Assembly: GCF_001895005.1 (NCBI RefSeq)
Contig: NZ_BCXH01000003.1
Span: 124,001-188,000 of the forward strand
Reading direction: 5' to 3'
Origin: Rhodococcus yunnanensis NBRC 103083
GTDB taxonomy: Bacteria > Actinomycetota > Actinomycetes > Mycobacteriales > Mycobacteriaceae
Length of the DNA: 64,000 bases
Shown: positions 52,588 to 60,908 of the stretch, piece by piece
Numbering within the stretch: the first letter of the stretch is position 1
Layout: every line of letters starts with the position of its first letter
The notes under the pieces: model-generated
The model's input: only the letters and a program-made list of their open reading frames with translations
Database searches by the model: none
Told to the model about the DNA's origin: nothing
Position numbers and translations under genes: made by a program

Positions 52588-55163
52588 TCAGAACGGCGGT
52601 GGTCGTCGTTTGTCGCGCTCGGTGACGATCGCCCGATGTTCGAGGAACCTGGCACGGAGATAAGTTGCGTCTTCTCGGGCTTGGGGATCGGTCAGGAGAG
52701 CGATGTCGCCGAGCGAGGGCACGACTGTCCTCAGGTCCGTGTTGAACAGGTGCTCCCAGTGCGTGTCGGTATCGGAGATATGTATCTCCCACCAGGTCGG
52801 CTCGTACAACTCGTCGGGTGCTTCACGTAGCAGGGCGCCTGCGGGTGGATCCGCAGCCTCGGCCGCTGACTCCGAGCCGTCCGTTGACTCCGAAGCGTAG
52901 CTGACGCAAAACTCTTCGCTGCCGTCGCCGAAGACCGTTGTGGGGTGGCGAAGTGGATGATTGTGGGTGAAGGTCGCCGGGATCAACACTGTCCCGAATG
53001 TGGGCGGCGTGATGCGGTGCAAGCCAGAGGCGGAGCGCCAGTAGATGGCGTCGCCGGCGAGTTTGGCGCACGCCCACAGTTCGAGAGTCTTGGCGCGATG
53101 GTGGTGAGGGCACAGTGGGTGGAGGTTCGAGAGGATAGTCCAGCCACCGCTGCGAGGATCGTTGTGGTCGAACGGAACGATGTGGTCGATGTCGCACCGG
53201 GATGCGGGCACGCTGCACTGCGGGAAGGTGCATGTGGTGTAGGTCGCGCGGACGAGTGCGACGAGTTCGGCGGAGGGTCTGTAGACCAGCGCGCTCGGCG
53301 GTGGGGAGTCCAGCCCGCCGTGCCCGTCGGGAAACTGTCCCAGTGCGAGACTGACATCGGCCTGAGCAGCCGCAAGAAACTCCGCAATGGCTGCGGACAG
53401 AGCTGTGCCCTGCCCGAGGATGCTGGAGCACCGTGCGCCCTTCGCTCGCACTGTGTCCTCGTTCGGTGCGGGCAGCGGAGCCCCCTTCCGAATCCGGCCC
53501 CGCATCAGAAGCTTTCGCGTACGCGGGCCCGGCGGGCGCTGCCGTGGGCCTGTGCTGCGCGGAGTGTCGGAAGTCTTGCAAATCTCGGAGGTCTCGGAGG
53601 TCTCGGAGGTCTTGGAAGTCTCGGAGGTCTCGCGGGTGTCGGCGGCACTGTCGCCAGGAGAGTCCTCGTCGGCAGAACTCTTGCCAGAACTGTCGTCGAC
53701 GGATTCCTGGTCGTCCGGACTGTCAGCAGCACTAGCTGCAGCGTCAGTTCTCTCGTCGCCGGACGCCTTGTCGTCAGAACTGTCGTCGTCAGAACTGTCG
53801 TCGGCAGAGTCCTGGTCGTCAGAACTGTCGTATGCAGAATGCTCGCCGTCAGAGCTGTCGCCGTCAGAGCTGTCGTCGTCATCTCGGTCGGAGCCATCGC
53901 CCTCATCGGCAGACGGGCCCGACTCTTCTCGACCGGACTCATCTCGACCGGACTCGTCTCGACCGGACTCGTCTCGACCGGACTCGTCCTGACCGGACTC
54001 GTCCTGACCGGACTCGTCCTGACCAGACTCATCTCGGCCTGACGCGTCTTCGCCCGACTCATCCTCGGGATCCGCGTCGGTTCCACTTGCGGTCTCGTCG
54101 GCGCCGAGGTTCGAGAGGTGTGCACGAGCTGCATCCCGCATCTCGGTGAGGAAGCCTTGCCACTGTGCGTTCTCGGCCAGTAGTCGCGCTGTCTCGGCGT
54201 CGAGAACGGTCCCGTCGGGGAGCGTTGCGGGAGTATCGGAGAGTCCGAGCAACGTGTCGATATCGACAAGAATCTTGATGAGAGCAGGCCGCCGCGGTGC
54301 ACGCCGTTCGGCCGCTCCCGAGACTGGGCAATTCTCCGTGCGGCATTGGCACACGATGATGTCTTCGTGGTGGGCGAGGGCGATGAGTGCATCACCGCGG
54401 AGATGCTTCTTGGTGCGTGGGTCTTTGGGGCACACCGTGGACACGAGCTCGTTCAGGACGGCATCGAATTCGGCGGCTTCGACGACCGTCATGGAGGCGA
54501 ACAGAGATGCGGTGCCGTCGCAGCCGCGTCTGATGGTCACCCCGCGCTCCTCGGACTCTGCCTTTCGTCTGGCCGCAGACGCCTCGTCCGGGTCGTGGGC
54601 GGTCCAGTACTTCCAGATGGTGTCGGCGAGAGTCCTCACGCCGTATCGCAGCGATGCCGCCAGAATGTCGGCTTCGAGAGCGGCGACAGTGGTATCGCTG
54701 GCTTTCGCCATGGTCAACGCAATGGTGCGTGCACGCGGGTAGTCCAAGTCCCCTGCAGTGAAGGCTGCATCGACAGCGGGGAGCCGAGACGTGAGTTGTT
54801 CCCCTGTGGTGATCATGTCACGGGTGACGGTTCGTGAAAGTGAGAGTGCAACCGCCGCTTCGCATTCGGCACCGATACGGGCCTTGTACACGTCAGGGTC
54901 AGCGGCGCCGCGCTGGTCTCTGCCTACGTAGTTGCCGTGCGTCCGACCGTACTGATAAATCTCTGCTTCGGTGGACAAGCGCAGATCCACCAGATCGCTC
55001 AGCTGGTGGACGGTGGCAGCGGCGGAGATGTTCTCGTGACGCCTACGGTCCGCCAGGGTCGCAAGAGACTCGGATGCAGCAGAGTCTGCATCGCGTCTGA
55101 TCTTTTCGAAGCCCCCCCGGCATCCCCATGCACACCACTGTACTCGAACACATATTCGAACAC
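52588..55163 (-). CDS. DUF222/HNH endonuclease (REP13E12-like) with apparent frameshift near its start
   Basis: A long protein (about 858 residues if repaired) of the 13E12 repeat family: an N-terminal DUF222 helical domain (LATLADRRRHENISAAATVH ... VARDMITTGEQ-like MITTGEQLTSRLPAVDAAF) and a C-terminal HNH nuclease module (CDIDHIVPFDHNDPRSGGW, then LHPLCPHHHRAKTLE). Between them, residues about 360-570 form an acidic, serine-rich disordered insert made of DESGQDESG, SSDDD and TSETSK repeats. The main frame has no credible start. From GTG 55163 the facing frame reads VFEYVFEYSGVHGDAGG, and loss of one G in the seven-G run (55112-55118) joins it to GGFEKIRRDADSAAS. An SOS box overlaps the first codons. 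Either phase variation, a real mutation or a sequencing error. Confidence 0.75.
55144..55159. promoter_or_regulatory. LexA/SOS box over the 5' end of the HNH gene
   Basis: TCGAACACATATTCGA differs from the actinobacterial SOS box TCGAAC-N4-GTTCGA at one position. 13E12-family genes in M. tuberculosis are known SOS-box carriers, which supports the call. Confidence 0.7.
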
Positions 55164-55270
55164 AACCCCAAAAGTGCTGCGCGCTACCGCATACCGCAGA
55201 TGGCCATGGCGGCCACGATCCCGCCACCTACCGTCCCCGCGCCTACCGTCCCCATCGCCCATCTAGCTTC

Positions 55271-55360
55271 CCCGCCACCGACCGCCCCGCCACCGACCGC
55301 CCCGTCACCGACCGCCCCGTCACCGACCGCCCCGTCACCGACCGCCCCGCCACCTACCAG
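55271..55360. repeat. Six 15-bp tandem repeats (VNTR-like)
   Basis: CCCGCCACCGACCGC or CCCGTCACCGACCGC occurs in six consecutive 15-bp units from 55271, the last one diverged. The block lies between the XRE gene and the HNH gene. The repeat unit is a multiple of three, so all frames through it stay open, but there is no start, ribosome site or domain. Confidence 0.85.
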
Positions 55361-55388
55361 CGCGCCCGCTACTTCAGGCCTGTTCGGC

Positions 55389-55658
55389 TCAGTGGACGCT
55401 CTTGTGGAGGTCGGTGTGAGCGAGGCAGATGTGCGCCAGCTCGTCCAGGGGGACGGACAGGGCGCCTGCCAGAGCGGCGATCGTGGTGAATGCGGGCGTC
55501 GGCATCCGGCCGGTCTCGATCTTGCGCAGCGTCTCCGGTGAAATTCCGGCCTCCTGGGCGACATCGATGAGGGCGCGTTCGCCACGGGCCTGCCGCAGAT
55601 ATGCGCCCAGTCGATGGCCGGCTGCGAGCTGAGCGGGAGTCAAGGGGAGGCGCACCAT
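55389..55658 (-). CDS. XRE-family HTH regulator
   Basis: A small 89-residue single-domain regulator of the Cro/CI (XRE) HTH family. The HTH core is LGAYLRQARGERALIDVAQE, AGISPETLRKIETGR and TPAFTTIAALAGAL. It faces a methionine aminopeptidase gene with two identical-core operators in the 97-bp gap. No toxin gene or phage gene is near, so a simple local repressor is likely. It presumably represses both divergent genes. Confidence 0.85.
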   Translation of the reverse strand: MVRLPLTPAQLAAGHRLGAYLRQARGERALIDVAQEAGISPETLRKIETGRMPTPAFTTIAALAGALSVPLDELAHICLAHTDLHKSVH

Positions 55659-55679
55659 TCCCGCAGTCTACCGGAGCCC

Positions 55680-55693
55680 GGTATGAAAATACC
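55680..55693. promoter_or_regulatory. XRE operator 1
   Basis: GGTAT-GAAA-ATACC, perfect 5-bp arms, 22 bp upstream of the XRE start. It shares arms with operator 2, 32 bp away, i.e. about three helical turns. Confidence 0.75.
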
Positions 55694-55711
55694 GCCCCGA
55701 TCGTCTATGTT

Positions 55712-55725
55712 GGTATTTTAATACC
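55712..55725. promoter_or_regulatory. XRE operator 2
   Basis: GGTAT-TTTA-ATACC, same arms as operator 1, 31 bp upstream of the map start. The arms and 4-bp spacer repeat exactly, which argues against coincidence. Confidence 0.75.
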
Positions 55726-55755
55726 GCGCACCGGGCCGGTCGAAAGGAAATCTCT

Positions 55756-56520
55756 GTGTTGGAACTGAAGACACCCCGCGAGGTGGATGCAATGCGGGTG
55801 ACCGGCGTGTTCATCGCCGAACTGCTCGACGACCTCGCGGCCCGAGTTGCGCCCGGGGTGAATCTGCTCGACCTGGAACATCGGGCCCGCCACCTTCTTG
55901 CCGAACGAGGCGCCGAGTCGTGTTACTGGGACTACGCCCCCTCGTTCGGGCGAGGGCCGTTCCGAAATGTCATCTGCCTTGCGGTCAATGACGCTGTGCT
56001 GCACGGTCTGCCGCATGATTACACCTTGCGTGACGGCGACCTGCTGACCATGGACATCGCGGTCTCCATCGACGGCTGGGTCGCGGATTCGGCTCGAAGC
56101 GTGATCGTCGGCCTTGCGGACCCCGCCGATCTGAGGCTGATCGAGGCCACCGAAAATGCCTTGGCCGCAGGGATTTCCGTCGCACTGCCCGGAAATCGTC
56201 TGGGCGACATCTCGGCAGCGATCGGCGCTGTGGCAGCGGACTACGGGTACCCGGTCAACACCGAGTTCGGTGGACATGGACTCGGCCGCACCATGCACGA
56301 GGATCCGCACGTCTCCAATTCCGGCCGCGCCGGACGCGGTCTCAGGCTGAAACCCGGCCTCACCCTTGCGCTGGAGCCCTGGTTCGCTCAGGGCACCGAC
56401 AAGATAATCTACGACGACGACGGCTGGACCATCCGCTCCGCAGACGGATCTCGTACCGCGCACAGTGAACACACCATCGCCATCACCGACGGCGAGCCGT
56501 TCGTGCTGACCCGGCTGTAA
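55756..56520 (+). CDS. map: Type I methionine aminopeptidase
   Basis: Removes the N-terminal methionine of nascent proteins; 254 residues with all expected metal ligands: Asp100 (TMDIAV), Asp111 (ADSARS), His174 (GGHGLG), Glu207 (ALEPWF) and Glu238 (HSEHTI). Catalytic His83 lies in VLHGLP. It starts with GTG 55756, eight bases after AAAGGA. Most actinobacteria have one essential map in the ribosomal protein region. This copy has its own divergent XRE regulator and twin operators, so it looks like an accessory, conditionally expressed paralogue. Confidence 0.92.
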   Translation: MLELKTPREVDAMRVTGVFIAELLDDLAARVAPGVNLLDLEHRARHLLAERGAESCYWDYAPSFGRGPFRNVICLAVNDAVLHGLPHDYTLRDGDLLTMDIAVSIDGWVADSARSVIVGLADPADLRLIEATENALAAGISVALPGNRLGDISAAIGAVAADYGYPVNTEFGGHGLGRTMHEDPHVSNSGRAGRGLRLKPGLTLALEPWFAQGTDKIIYDDDGWTIRSADGSRTAHSEHTIAITDGEPFVLTRL

Positions 56521-56530
56521 GCGCAATCCG

Positions 56531-57238
56531 TCAGTGCCGCAGTCGTTCCCGCCTGAGTTGAGTGACCTCGGGTAGCTCCAGCGGCGGAAGTGGCGACCCT
56601 ATCGCCTTGGCCAGTAGATAATCGGCGAGCTCGGGATTCCTGGCCAGTACAGGGCCGTGCATGTACGTCCCGATCACCGATCCCTGCACGACGCCTTCGC
56701 GGCCGTCACCTACGCCGTTTCCGACCCCGTGTGTGACTTTCGCGAATGCGTTGGCATCTGGGCCGAGAGTTGTGCCGCCGCGGTGATTCTCGAATCCCGT
56801 GAGCGGCGCGGTCAGACCCTCCAGTGTCGGTTCGCTGATGACCTCACCGATCGATCGGGTCTCCTGCGGGGCGGTGGTGACATCGAACAGCGAGATTCCC
56901 GATACCCGTTCCCCGGACGACGTCTCGTACCAGTGTCCGAGCACTTGAATGGCCGCACAGATCGCCAGAACCGGCGCACCGCGCTCCGCAGCACGCTGCA
57001 GGCCGGGGTATCTGTCGAGGTGCCGTGTCGCGAGGCGTTGCGCCGAGTCCTCGGCACCGCCGAGTGTGTAGATGTCGAGCGACTCGGGCACTGGGTCGCT
57101 CAGTGTGATCTGGACGACCTCGGCGTCGATGTCGCGCATCCGAAGCCGTTGTTTCAGGATCAACGCGTTGCCGTTGTCGCCGTATGTTCCCATGACGTCG
57201 GGCAGAACGAGGCCGATGCGGACGGTGGATTCAGGCAT
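56531..57238 (-). CDS. gatD: Lipid II isoglutaminyl synthase, glutamine amidotransferase subunit GatD
   Basis: Class I glutamine amidotransferase (CobB/CobQ-like) of 235 residues that supplies ammonia to MurT for amidation of D-glutamate in the peptidoglycan stem. The nucleophile Cys94 lies in VLAICAAIQVLGHWY, and the catalytic His near residue 189 is in IGTYMHGPVLARNP. GFENHRGGTTLGP is the conserved GatD segment. It overlaps murT by 8 bp. It corresponds to Rv3713. Confidence 0.93.
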   Translation of the reverse strand: MPESTVRIGLVLPDVMGTYGDNGNALILKQRLRMRDIDAEVVQITLSDPVPESLDIYTLGGAEDSAQRLATRHLDRYPGLQRAAERGAPVLAICAAIQVLGHWYETSSGERVSGISLFDVTTAPQETRSIGEVISEPTLEGLTAPLTGFENHRGGTTLGPDANAFAKVTHGVGNGVGDGREGVVQGSVIGTYMHGPVLARNPELADYLLAKAIGSPLPPLELPEVTQLRRERLRH

Positions 57239-58511
57239 TGTTCACCTCGCGCGACAGTGCGCGTCCCAGATCGCGGAACGCGGTGTAGTTCGCCAGCACC
57301 TCGACGCGCCCTGGCGGGCAGGATGCGATGGCTTTCAACGGATCTGCGACCGTCGTGTGCGGTGAACCCGCATACAGCAGCCGCACTCCGAGGTCCGTCG
57401 CGCGCTCACCGGAGGCGACGACGGTCACGTTCTCGAAGTGCTCGAAGCGGACGTCCCACAGCCATGACAGATCCTCCCCGTCGGGGACCTGCCCATTGAC
57501 GGCGATGACGAGCCCGTCGACCGTCGGGTCGATCATCGACAGCGCCTCTTGCCATCCGGCCGGGTTCTTCGCGAGAAGCATACGGACAGAATGTGATCCG
57601 TACTGAACGGTGGAGTATCGACCGGCTACCTCGTCTACTCCGGCGGCCGCGGAAACTGCGTCCGATGCGCCTGCTCCCAACGTCACCGCTGCGGCGACTG
57701 CTTGAGCTGCGTTGCCGCGGTTGGCCTTACCGGGTAGCGCCAGCGACATCGGGATCTTCAGGCCGTCCGGCCCGTAGAGGTTCTCGTCGTCGAGCCACCA
57801 ATCCGGCGTCGGCCGCTCGAAGGTCCTGCCGGACTCCGGTTGGCCAGTGCTGTACCAGTGGTCCCCGTCCCAGAGGATCGGCTCGCCGGTACGCGGACAG
57901 CTGACGGAGTCGCCCGCCCAACCACCTCCCGCGGCCACCCACACGACGTTCTCGGCGTCGAACGCAGCCGATGTGACGAGGACGTCGTCGCAGTTGGCTA
58001 TGACGACTGTTTCGGGATGCTTGGCCAGCCCGGCGCGGAGCTTGCGTTCGATCATGTTGATCTCGCCGACGCGGTCCAGCTGGTCGCGACTGAGGTTGAG
58101 CAGCACCACGGCGGCCGGGGAGACCGCGTCGCACACGTGCGGGACGTGGAGTTCGTCGACCTCGAGTGCCGCGAGCGGAGCGTCGAAGTGTGCATGCAGC
58201 GCCGCGACGATGCCTGCATCCATGTTGGCGCCGTCGGCTTGCGTTGCGACTTCGCCCAGCGTCGACAGTGCCGCGGCGGTCATGCGCGTCGTCGTCGACT
58301 TTCCGTTGGTACCCGTGATGACGACCGTACGACGACCGGAGCCGAGGCCGGTGAGAATATCCGGGTCGATCTTCAGGGCGACCAGGCCGCCGATCATCGA
58401 TCCTTTGCCTCGGCCTGCCTTGCGTGATGCCCACGTCGCAGCCTCGGCCGCCCGTAGCGCCAGCCTGCCCCGCGCACCTATCGCCGCTCTGCGACTACCC
58501 GCTCGAACCAT
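57231..58511 (-). CDS. murT: Lipid II isoglutaminyl synthase, Mur-ligase subunit MurT
   Basis: Mur-ligase-type ATPase of 426 residues that activates the glutamate of lipid II for amidation with GatD. Walker A GTNGKSTTTRMTAAAL (about 68-83), the ALEVDELHVPHV segment and the central NLSRDQLDRVGEINMIERKL are standard. In the zinc-ribbon region only one cysteine (SCPRTGEPI) remains: the second is Thr and the CxxC of the second knuckle is missing (HWYSTGQPESG). ATG 58511 is preferred over a GTG six codons upstream. It is first in the murT-gatD operon; loss of the zinc site is odd but does not touch ATP binding. Confidence 0.92.
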   Translation of the reverse strand: MVRAGSRRAAIGARGRLALRAAEAATWASRKAGRGKGSMIGGLVALKIDPDILTGLGSGRRTVVITGTNGKSTTTRMTAAALSTLGEVATQADGANMDAGIVAALHAHFDAPLAALEVDELHVPHVCDAVSPAAVVLLNLSRDQLDRVGEINMIERKLRAGLAKHPETVVIANCDDVLVTSAAFDAENVVWVAAGGGWAGDSVSCPRTGEPILWDGDHWYSTGQPESGRTFERPTPDWWLDDENLYGPDGLKIPMSLALPGKANRGNAAQAVAAAVTLGAGASDAVSAAAGVDEVAGRYSTVQYGSHSVRMLLAKNPAGWQEALSMIDPTVDGLVIAVNGQVPDGEDLSWLWDVRFEHFENVTVVASGERATDLGVRLLYAGSPHTTVADPLKAIASCPPGRVEVLANYTAFRDLGRALSREVNNA

Positions 58512-58579
58512 GCGCCGAGTCTGGCACAAACCCGTCGCACAACTCTCCTCGGAACGTGCAGTTGCACGCTATCTTCTAC

Positions 58580-58593
58580 TGAAACACGTTCCA
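58580..58593. promoter_or_regulatory. KstR-type box before the ketosteroid isomerase gene
   Basis: TGAAACACGTTCCA fits TNNAACNNGTTNNA at all fixed positions and has nearly palindromic halves (TGGAAC/GTTCCA with one change). It lies 20 bp upstream of the ATG, and the gene itself is a steroid enzyme, so the functional context supports it. Confidence 0.65.
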
Positions 58594-58613
58594 ATAACGA
58601 TCTGGGAGATGCA

Positions 58614-58994
58614 ATGGCACCGGCTGTGGAGGACATCAGAAAGACCATCGACGCCTACGTGCAGGCGGTCGCCCATGGAACCGTCGACGAGATCGCGGCG
58701 CTGTACGCCGCGGGGGCGACGGTGGAGGATCCGGTCGGATCCGAGGTCAGAACCACCGAGGCGTCGATAAGGGAGTTCTACGCCGTCCTGGAGCCGCTGC
58801 AGCAGACGGCGGAGCTTCTGACGGTGAGGATCGCCTCTGGTTCCGCGGCATTCCAGTTCAACCTGACCACCGTGTTCGGGGAGAACACGTTCGAGGTCGC
58901 GCCCATCGACGTCATGGAATTCGACGACGAGGGGAAGATCACGTCGATGCGGGCGTATTGGAACGAATCGGACATGGTTCAGCGGTCTGCCTGA
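58614..58994 (+). CDS. Ketosteroid (delta-5-3-ketosteroid) isomerase
   Basis: A 126-residue NTF2-fold enzyme aligning with Pseudomonas KSI. Tyr15 (DAYVQAV), Asp39 (TVEDPVG) and Asp99 (PIDVMEF) correspond to the known catalytic Tyr14, Asp38 and Asp99, and the tail FDDEGKITSMRAYWNE matches the family. It should move the double bond of 5-ene-3-ketosteroids to the conjugated 4-ene form. GGGAGATGCA precedes the ATG. A KstR-type box lies upstream, linking it to steroid degradation. The last 56 bp overlap the convergent EamA gene. Confidence 0.88.
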   Translation: MAPAVEDIRKTIDAYVQAVAHGTVDEIAALYAAGATVEDPVGSEVRTTEASIREFYAVLEPLQQTAELLTVRIASGSAAFQFNLTTVFGENTFEVAPIDVMEFDDEGKITSMRAYWNESDMVQRSA

Positions 58995-59871
58995 CGCGAA
59001 CGCGTGCGCCTGCTCGCGCCATGCCGCCGAGACACCCGGCGATGACGACGGCGCCACCGAGAATCGACAGCACGCTCGGCGTCTCGCGCAGGAACAGCCA
59101 CGACCCTGCGATTCCGACGATGGGCACCAGCAGCGAGAACGGCGCGACGACGCCCGCCGGGTGCCTGCTGATCAGAATCGTCCACAGTCCGGATCCGGCG
59201 ATCGTGCCCAGAAGAACGACGTAAGCGAGGCCTACGAGCGCGGGCCACCCGTCGACGCTGAACGAATCTGCCAGTGCGCTCCACCCGGCCGTCGGCCCCT
59301 CGACGGCAGCGGACATCGCCAGCATCGGCAGGGGCGGGACGACGCACATCCACAGCATCAGCCGCATCGGCTCCGTGGACCGCGCGAGCTTGTTGCCCAG
59401 GTTGCCGAATGCCCAACCGAGCCCCGCGAGCAGGGTGAGTACTACCGGCAGCAGTGTTGCCGACTGGAAGCGGTCGTAACCGATGATCGCCATGCCTGCC
59501 ACCGCGACCGTGATTCCGAGAACTTGACGCCTGCTGACCTTCTCCCGCAGCAGAAGAGCGCCCAGCAGCACCGTGAACGGCGCCGACGATTGAAGTACGA
59601 GTGACGCGAGGCCGGTCGGCATGCCCGCGTTCATGGCAGCGAAGAGGAACGCGAACTGGAGGAAGCCGAAACCGAAGCCGTACAACAGAAGCCACTTCAG
59701 CGGAACGTCCGGGCGACGGACGAACAACACGACGGGCACGGCTATGACGAGGAACCGGAACCCGGCGAAGAAGAATTGTGGAAAATGGTCGAGACCGACT
59801 CTGATGGCGAGGAAATTGAGCCCCCACAGTACGGCGACGGTCAGTCCGAGCAGGCGGTCGCGGTTGGTCAC
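58939..59871 (-). CDS. EamA-family (DMT) transporter
   Basis: A 310-residue membrane protein with ten helices in two EamA repeats. Repeat 1 opens with GLTVAVLWGLNFLAIRVGLD and holds FLQFAFLFAAMNAGMPTGLA. Repeat 2 includes LLAGLGWAFGNLGNKLARS and the VGIAGSWLFLRETPSVLSIL helix. It probably exports a metabolite, amino acid or related compound. It is divergent from a LysR-family regulator with a 12-bp palindrome between them. Confidence 0.87.
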   Translation of the reverse strand: MTNRDRLLGLTVAVLWGLNFLAIRVGLDHFPQFFFAGFRFLVIAVPVVLFVRRPDVPLKWLLLYGFGFGFLQFAFLFAAMNAGMPTGLASLVLQSSAPFTVLLGALLLREKVSRRQVLGITVAVAGMAIIGYDRFQSATLLPVVLTLLAGLGWAFGNLGNKLARSTEPMRLMLWMCVVPPLPMLAMSAAVEGPTAGWSALADSFSVDGWPALVGLAYVVLLGTIAGSGLWTILISRHPAGVVAPFSLLVPIVGIAGSWLFLRETPSVLSILGGAVVIAGCLGGMARAGARVRVRQTAEPCPIRSNTPAST

Positions 59872-59908
59872 GGAATCAATGGTGACCGCCGCGAAGCATC
59901 AGGACAAT

Positions 59909-59920
59909 CGAATATATTCG
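59909..59920. promoter_or_regulatory. Palindrome between EamA and LysR genes
   Basis: CGAATATATTCG is a perfect 12-bp palindrome in the 72-bp divergent promoter region. It is not a T-N11-A box, so assignment to the LysR protein is tentative. Confidence 0.4.
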
Positions 59921-59943
59921 CACCAACAATTAAGATTTTCTAC

Positions 59944-60840
59944 ATGAATGTCGAGCGCCTCAGGATTCTCCGCGAACTGGCGGATCGCGGCACCGTGGGC
60001 GGGGCAGCCGCGGCACTGTCGTTGACGCCGTCCGCGGTATCGCAGCAACTCAAGCTCCTCGCACGAGAAGCAGGCGTGACGTTGCTCGAACCCGACGGCC
60101 GACGGCTCAGGCTCACCGATGCAGGCGCAGCGCTCGTACTCCGCGCCGACGAGGTCCTCGGCGCCCTCGACAGGGCAACCGCGGAAATGGCGTCGTACAG
60201 CGGATCGCCGCGCGGTCGCATACGCGTCGCGCTGTTTCCGTCCGGTGCCGCACTGCTGTTGCCCGGCGTGCTGGATCGCTTGCGCGGCAGCGATACCCAG
60301 ATCGACGCGAGCGACGAGGACCTTCCGGCTTCCGCTGTACCGACTCTGCTCGCCGACTACGACGTGGTACTGACACATCGAGACGACCGAGCGCCCGCGA
60401 CTGCGGCACCCCGAATCGAGGTGTTCGCCCTCATGCGTGAACCCATCGACCTGGTGCTTCCGCCTGATCATCCACTTGCTCAACAGGATTCGGTGGATCT
60501 GAGGCAGCTCGCAGATGAAAGGTGGATCAGCGTGCGCGGTGGATTCCCGGTGGACGACGTGCTGCTCTCGGTCGCTGCCGTAACCGGAGTTCAACCACGA
60601 GTGGTTCAGCGCATCAACGATTTCCGGGTGACCGAAGAGCTCGTCGCACGCGGACACGGCGTAGCGCTCATGCCGCGCTACGCCGTGGTACATCCGGATC
60701 TCGTCAGGCTCCCACTCTCCGGCGTGCGTGCCGGTCGCATCTACGAACTCGCGACGCGACCGGGTGCGCACGAGCTTCCTGCCGTCGCCGCCGTCACCGA
60801 CGCATTCCGAGCCGAGGCGGAAGCCCTGGAGCTGCCCTGA
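59944..60840 (+). CDS. LysR-family regulator of the divergent EamA exporter
   Basis: LysR-type regulator of 298 residues with N-terminal winged HTH (MNVERLRILRELADRGTVGG, then LSLTPSAVSQQLKLLAREAG) and a C-terminal effector domain (GRIRVALFPSGAALLLPGVL). ATG 59944 gives the standard short LysR N-terminus. It is divergent from the EamA transporter, the usual arrangement for exporters controlled by ArgP-like regulators. The effector is unknown. Confidence 0.87.
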   Translation: MNVERLRILRELADRGTVGGAAAALSLTPSAVSQQLKLLAREAGVTLLEPDGRRLRLTDAGAALVLRADEVLGALDRATAEMASYSGSPRGRIRVALFPSGAALLLPGVLDRLRGSDTQIDASDEDLPASAVPTLLADYDVVLTHRDDRAPATAAPRIEVFALMREPIDLVLPPDHPLAQQDSVDLRQLADERWISVRGGFPVDDVLLSVAAVTGVQPRVVQRINDFRVTEELVARGHGVALMPRYAVVHPDLVRLPLSGVRAGRIYELATRPGAHELPAVAAVTDAFRAEAEALELP

Positions 60841-60841
60841 G

Positions 60842-60908
60842 TTACTGCAGGGCAGAAATTACTGCAGGGTCGAAATTACTGCAGGGCCGAAATTACTGCA
60901 GGGCTTTT
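60842..60908. repeat. Four 17-bp tandem repeats over the 3' end of the SHOCT gene
   Basis: TTACTGCAGGGC starts at 60842, 60859, 60876 and 60893; the period is 17 bp. Read on the minus strand, every copy carries the CCCTGCAGTAA end (Leu-Gln-stop) of the SHOCT gene; the copy at 60893 is the gene's own stop. Confidence 0.9.

Noticed and set aside
55184-55585. VGDGAVGDG-type frame on the minus strand over the 15-bp repeats
   Set aside because: It is created by repeat units divisible by three. It overlaps the XRE gene in another frame and has no start signal.
55389-56520. XRE gene as part of a toxin-antitoxin or prophage module
   Set aside because: The divergent partner is a complete methionine aminopeptidase, and no toxin-like or phage genes are near.
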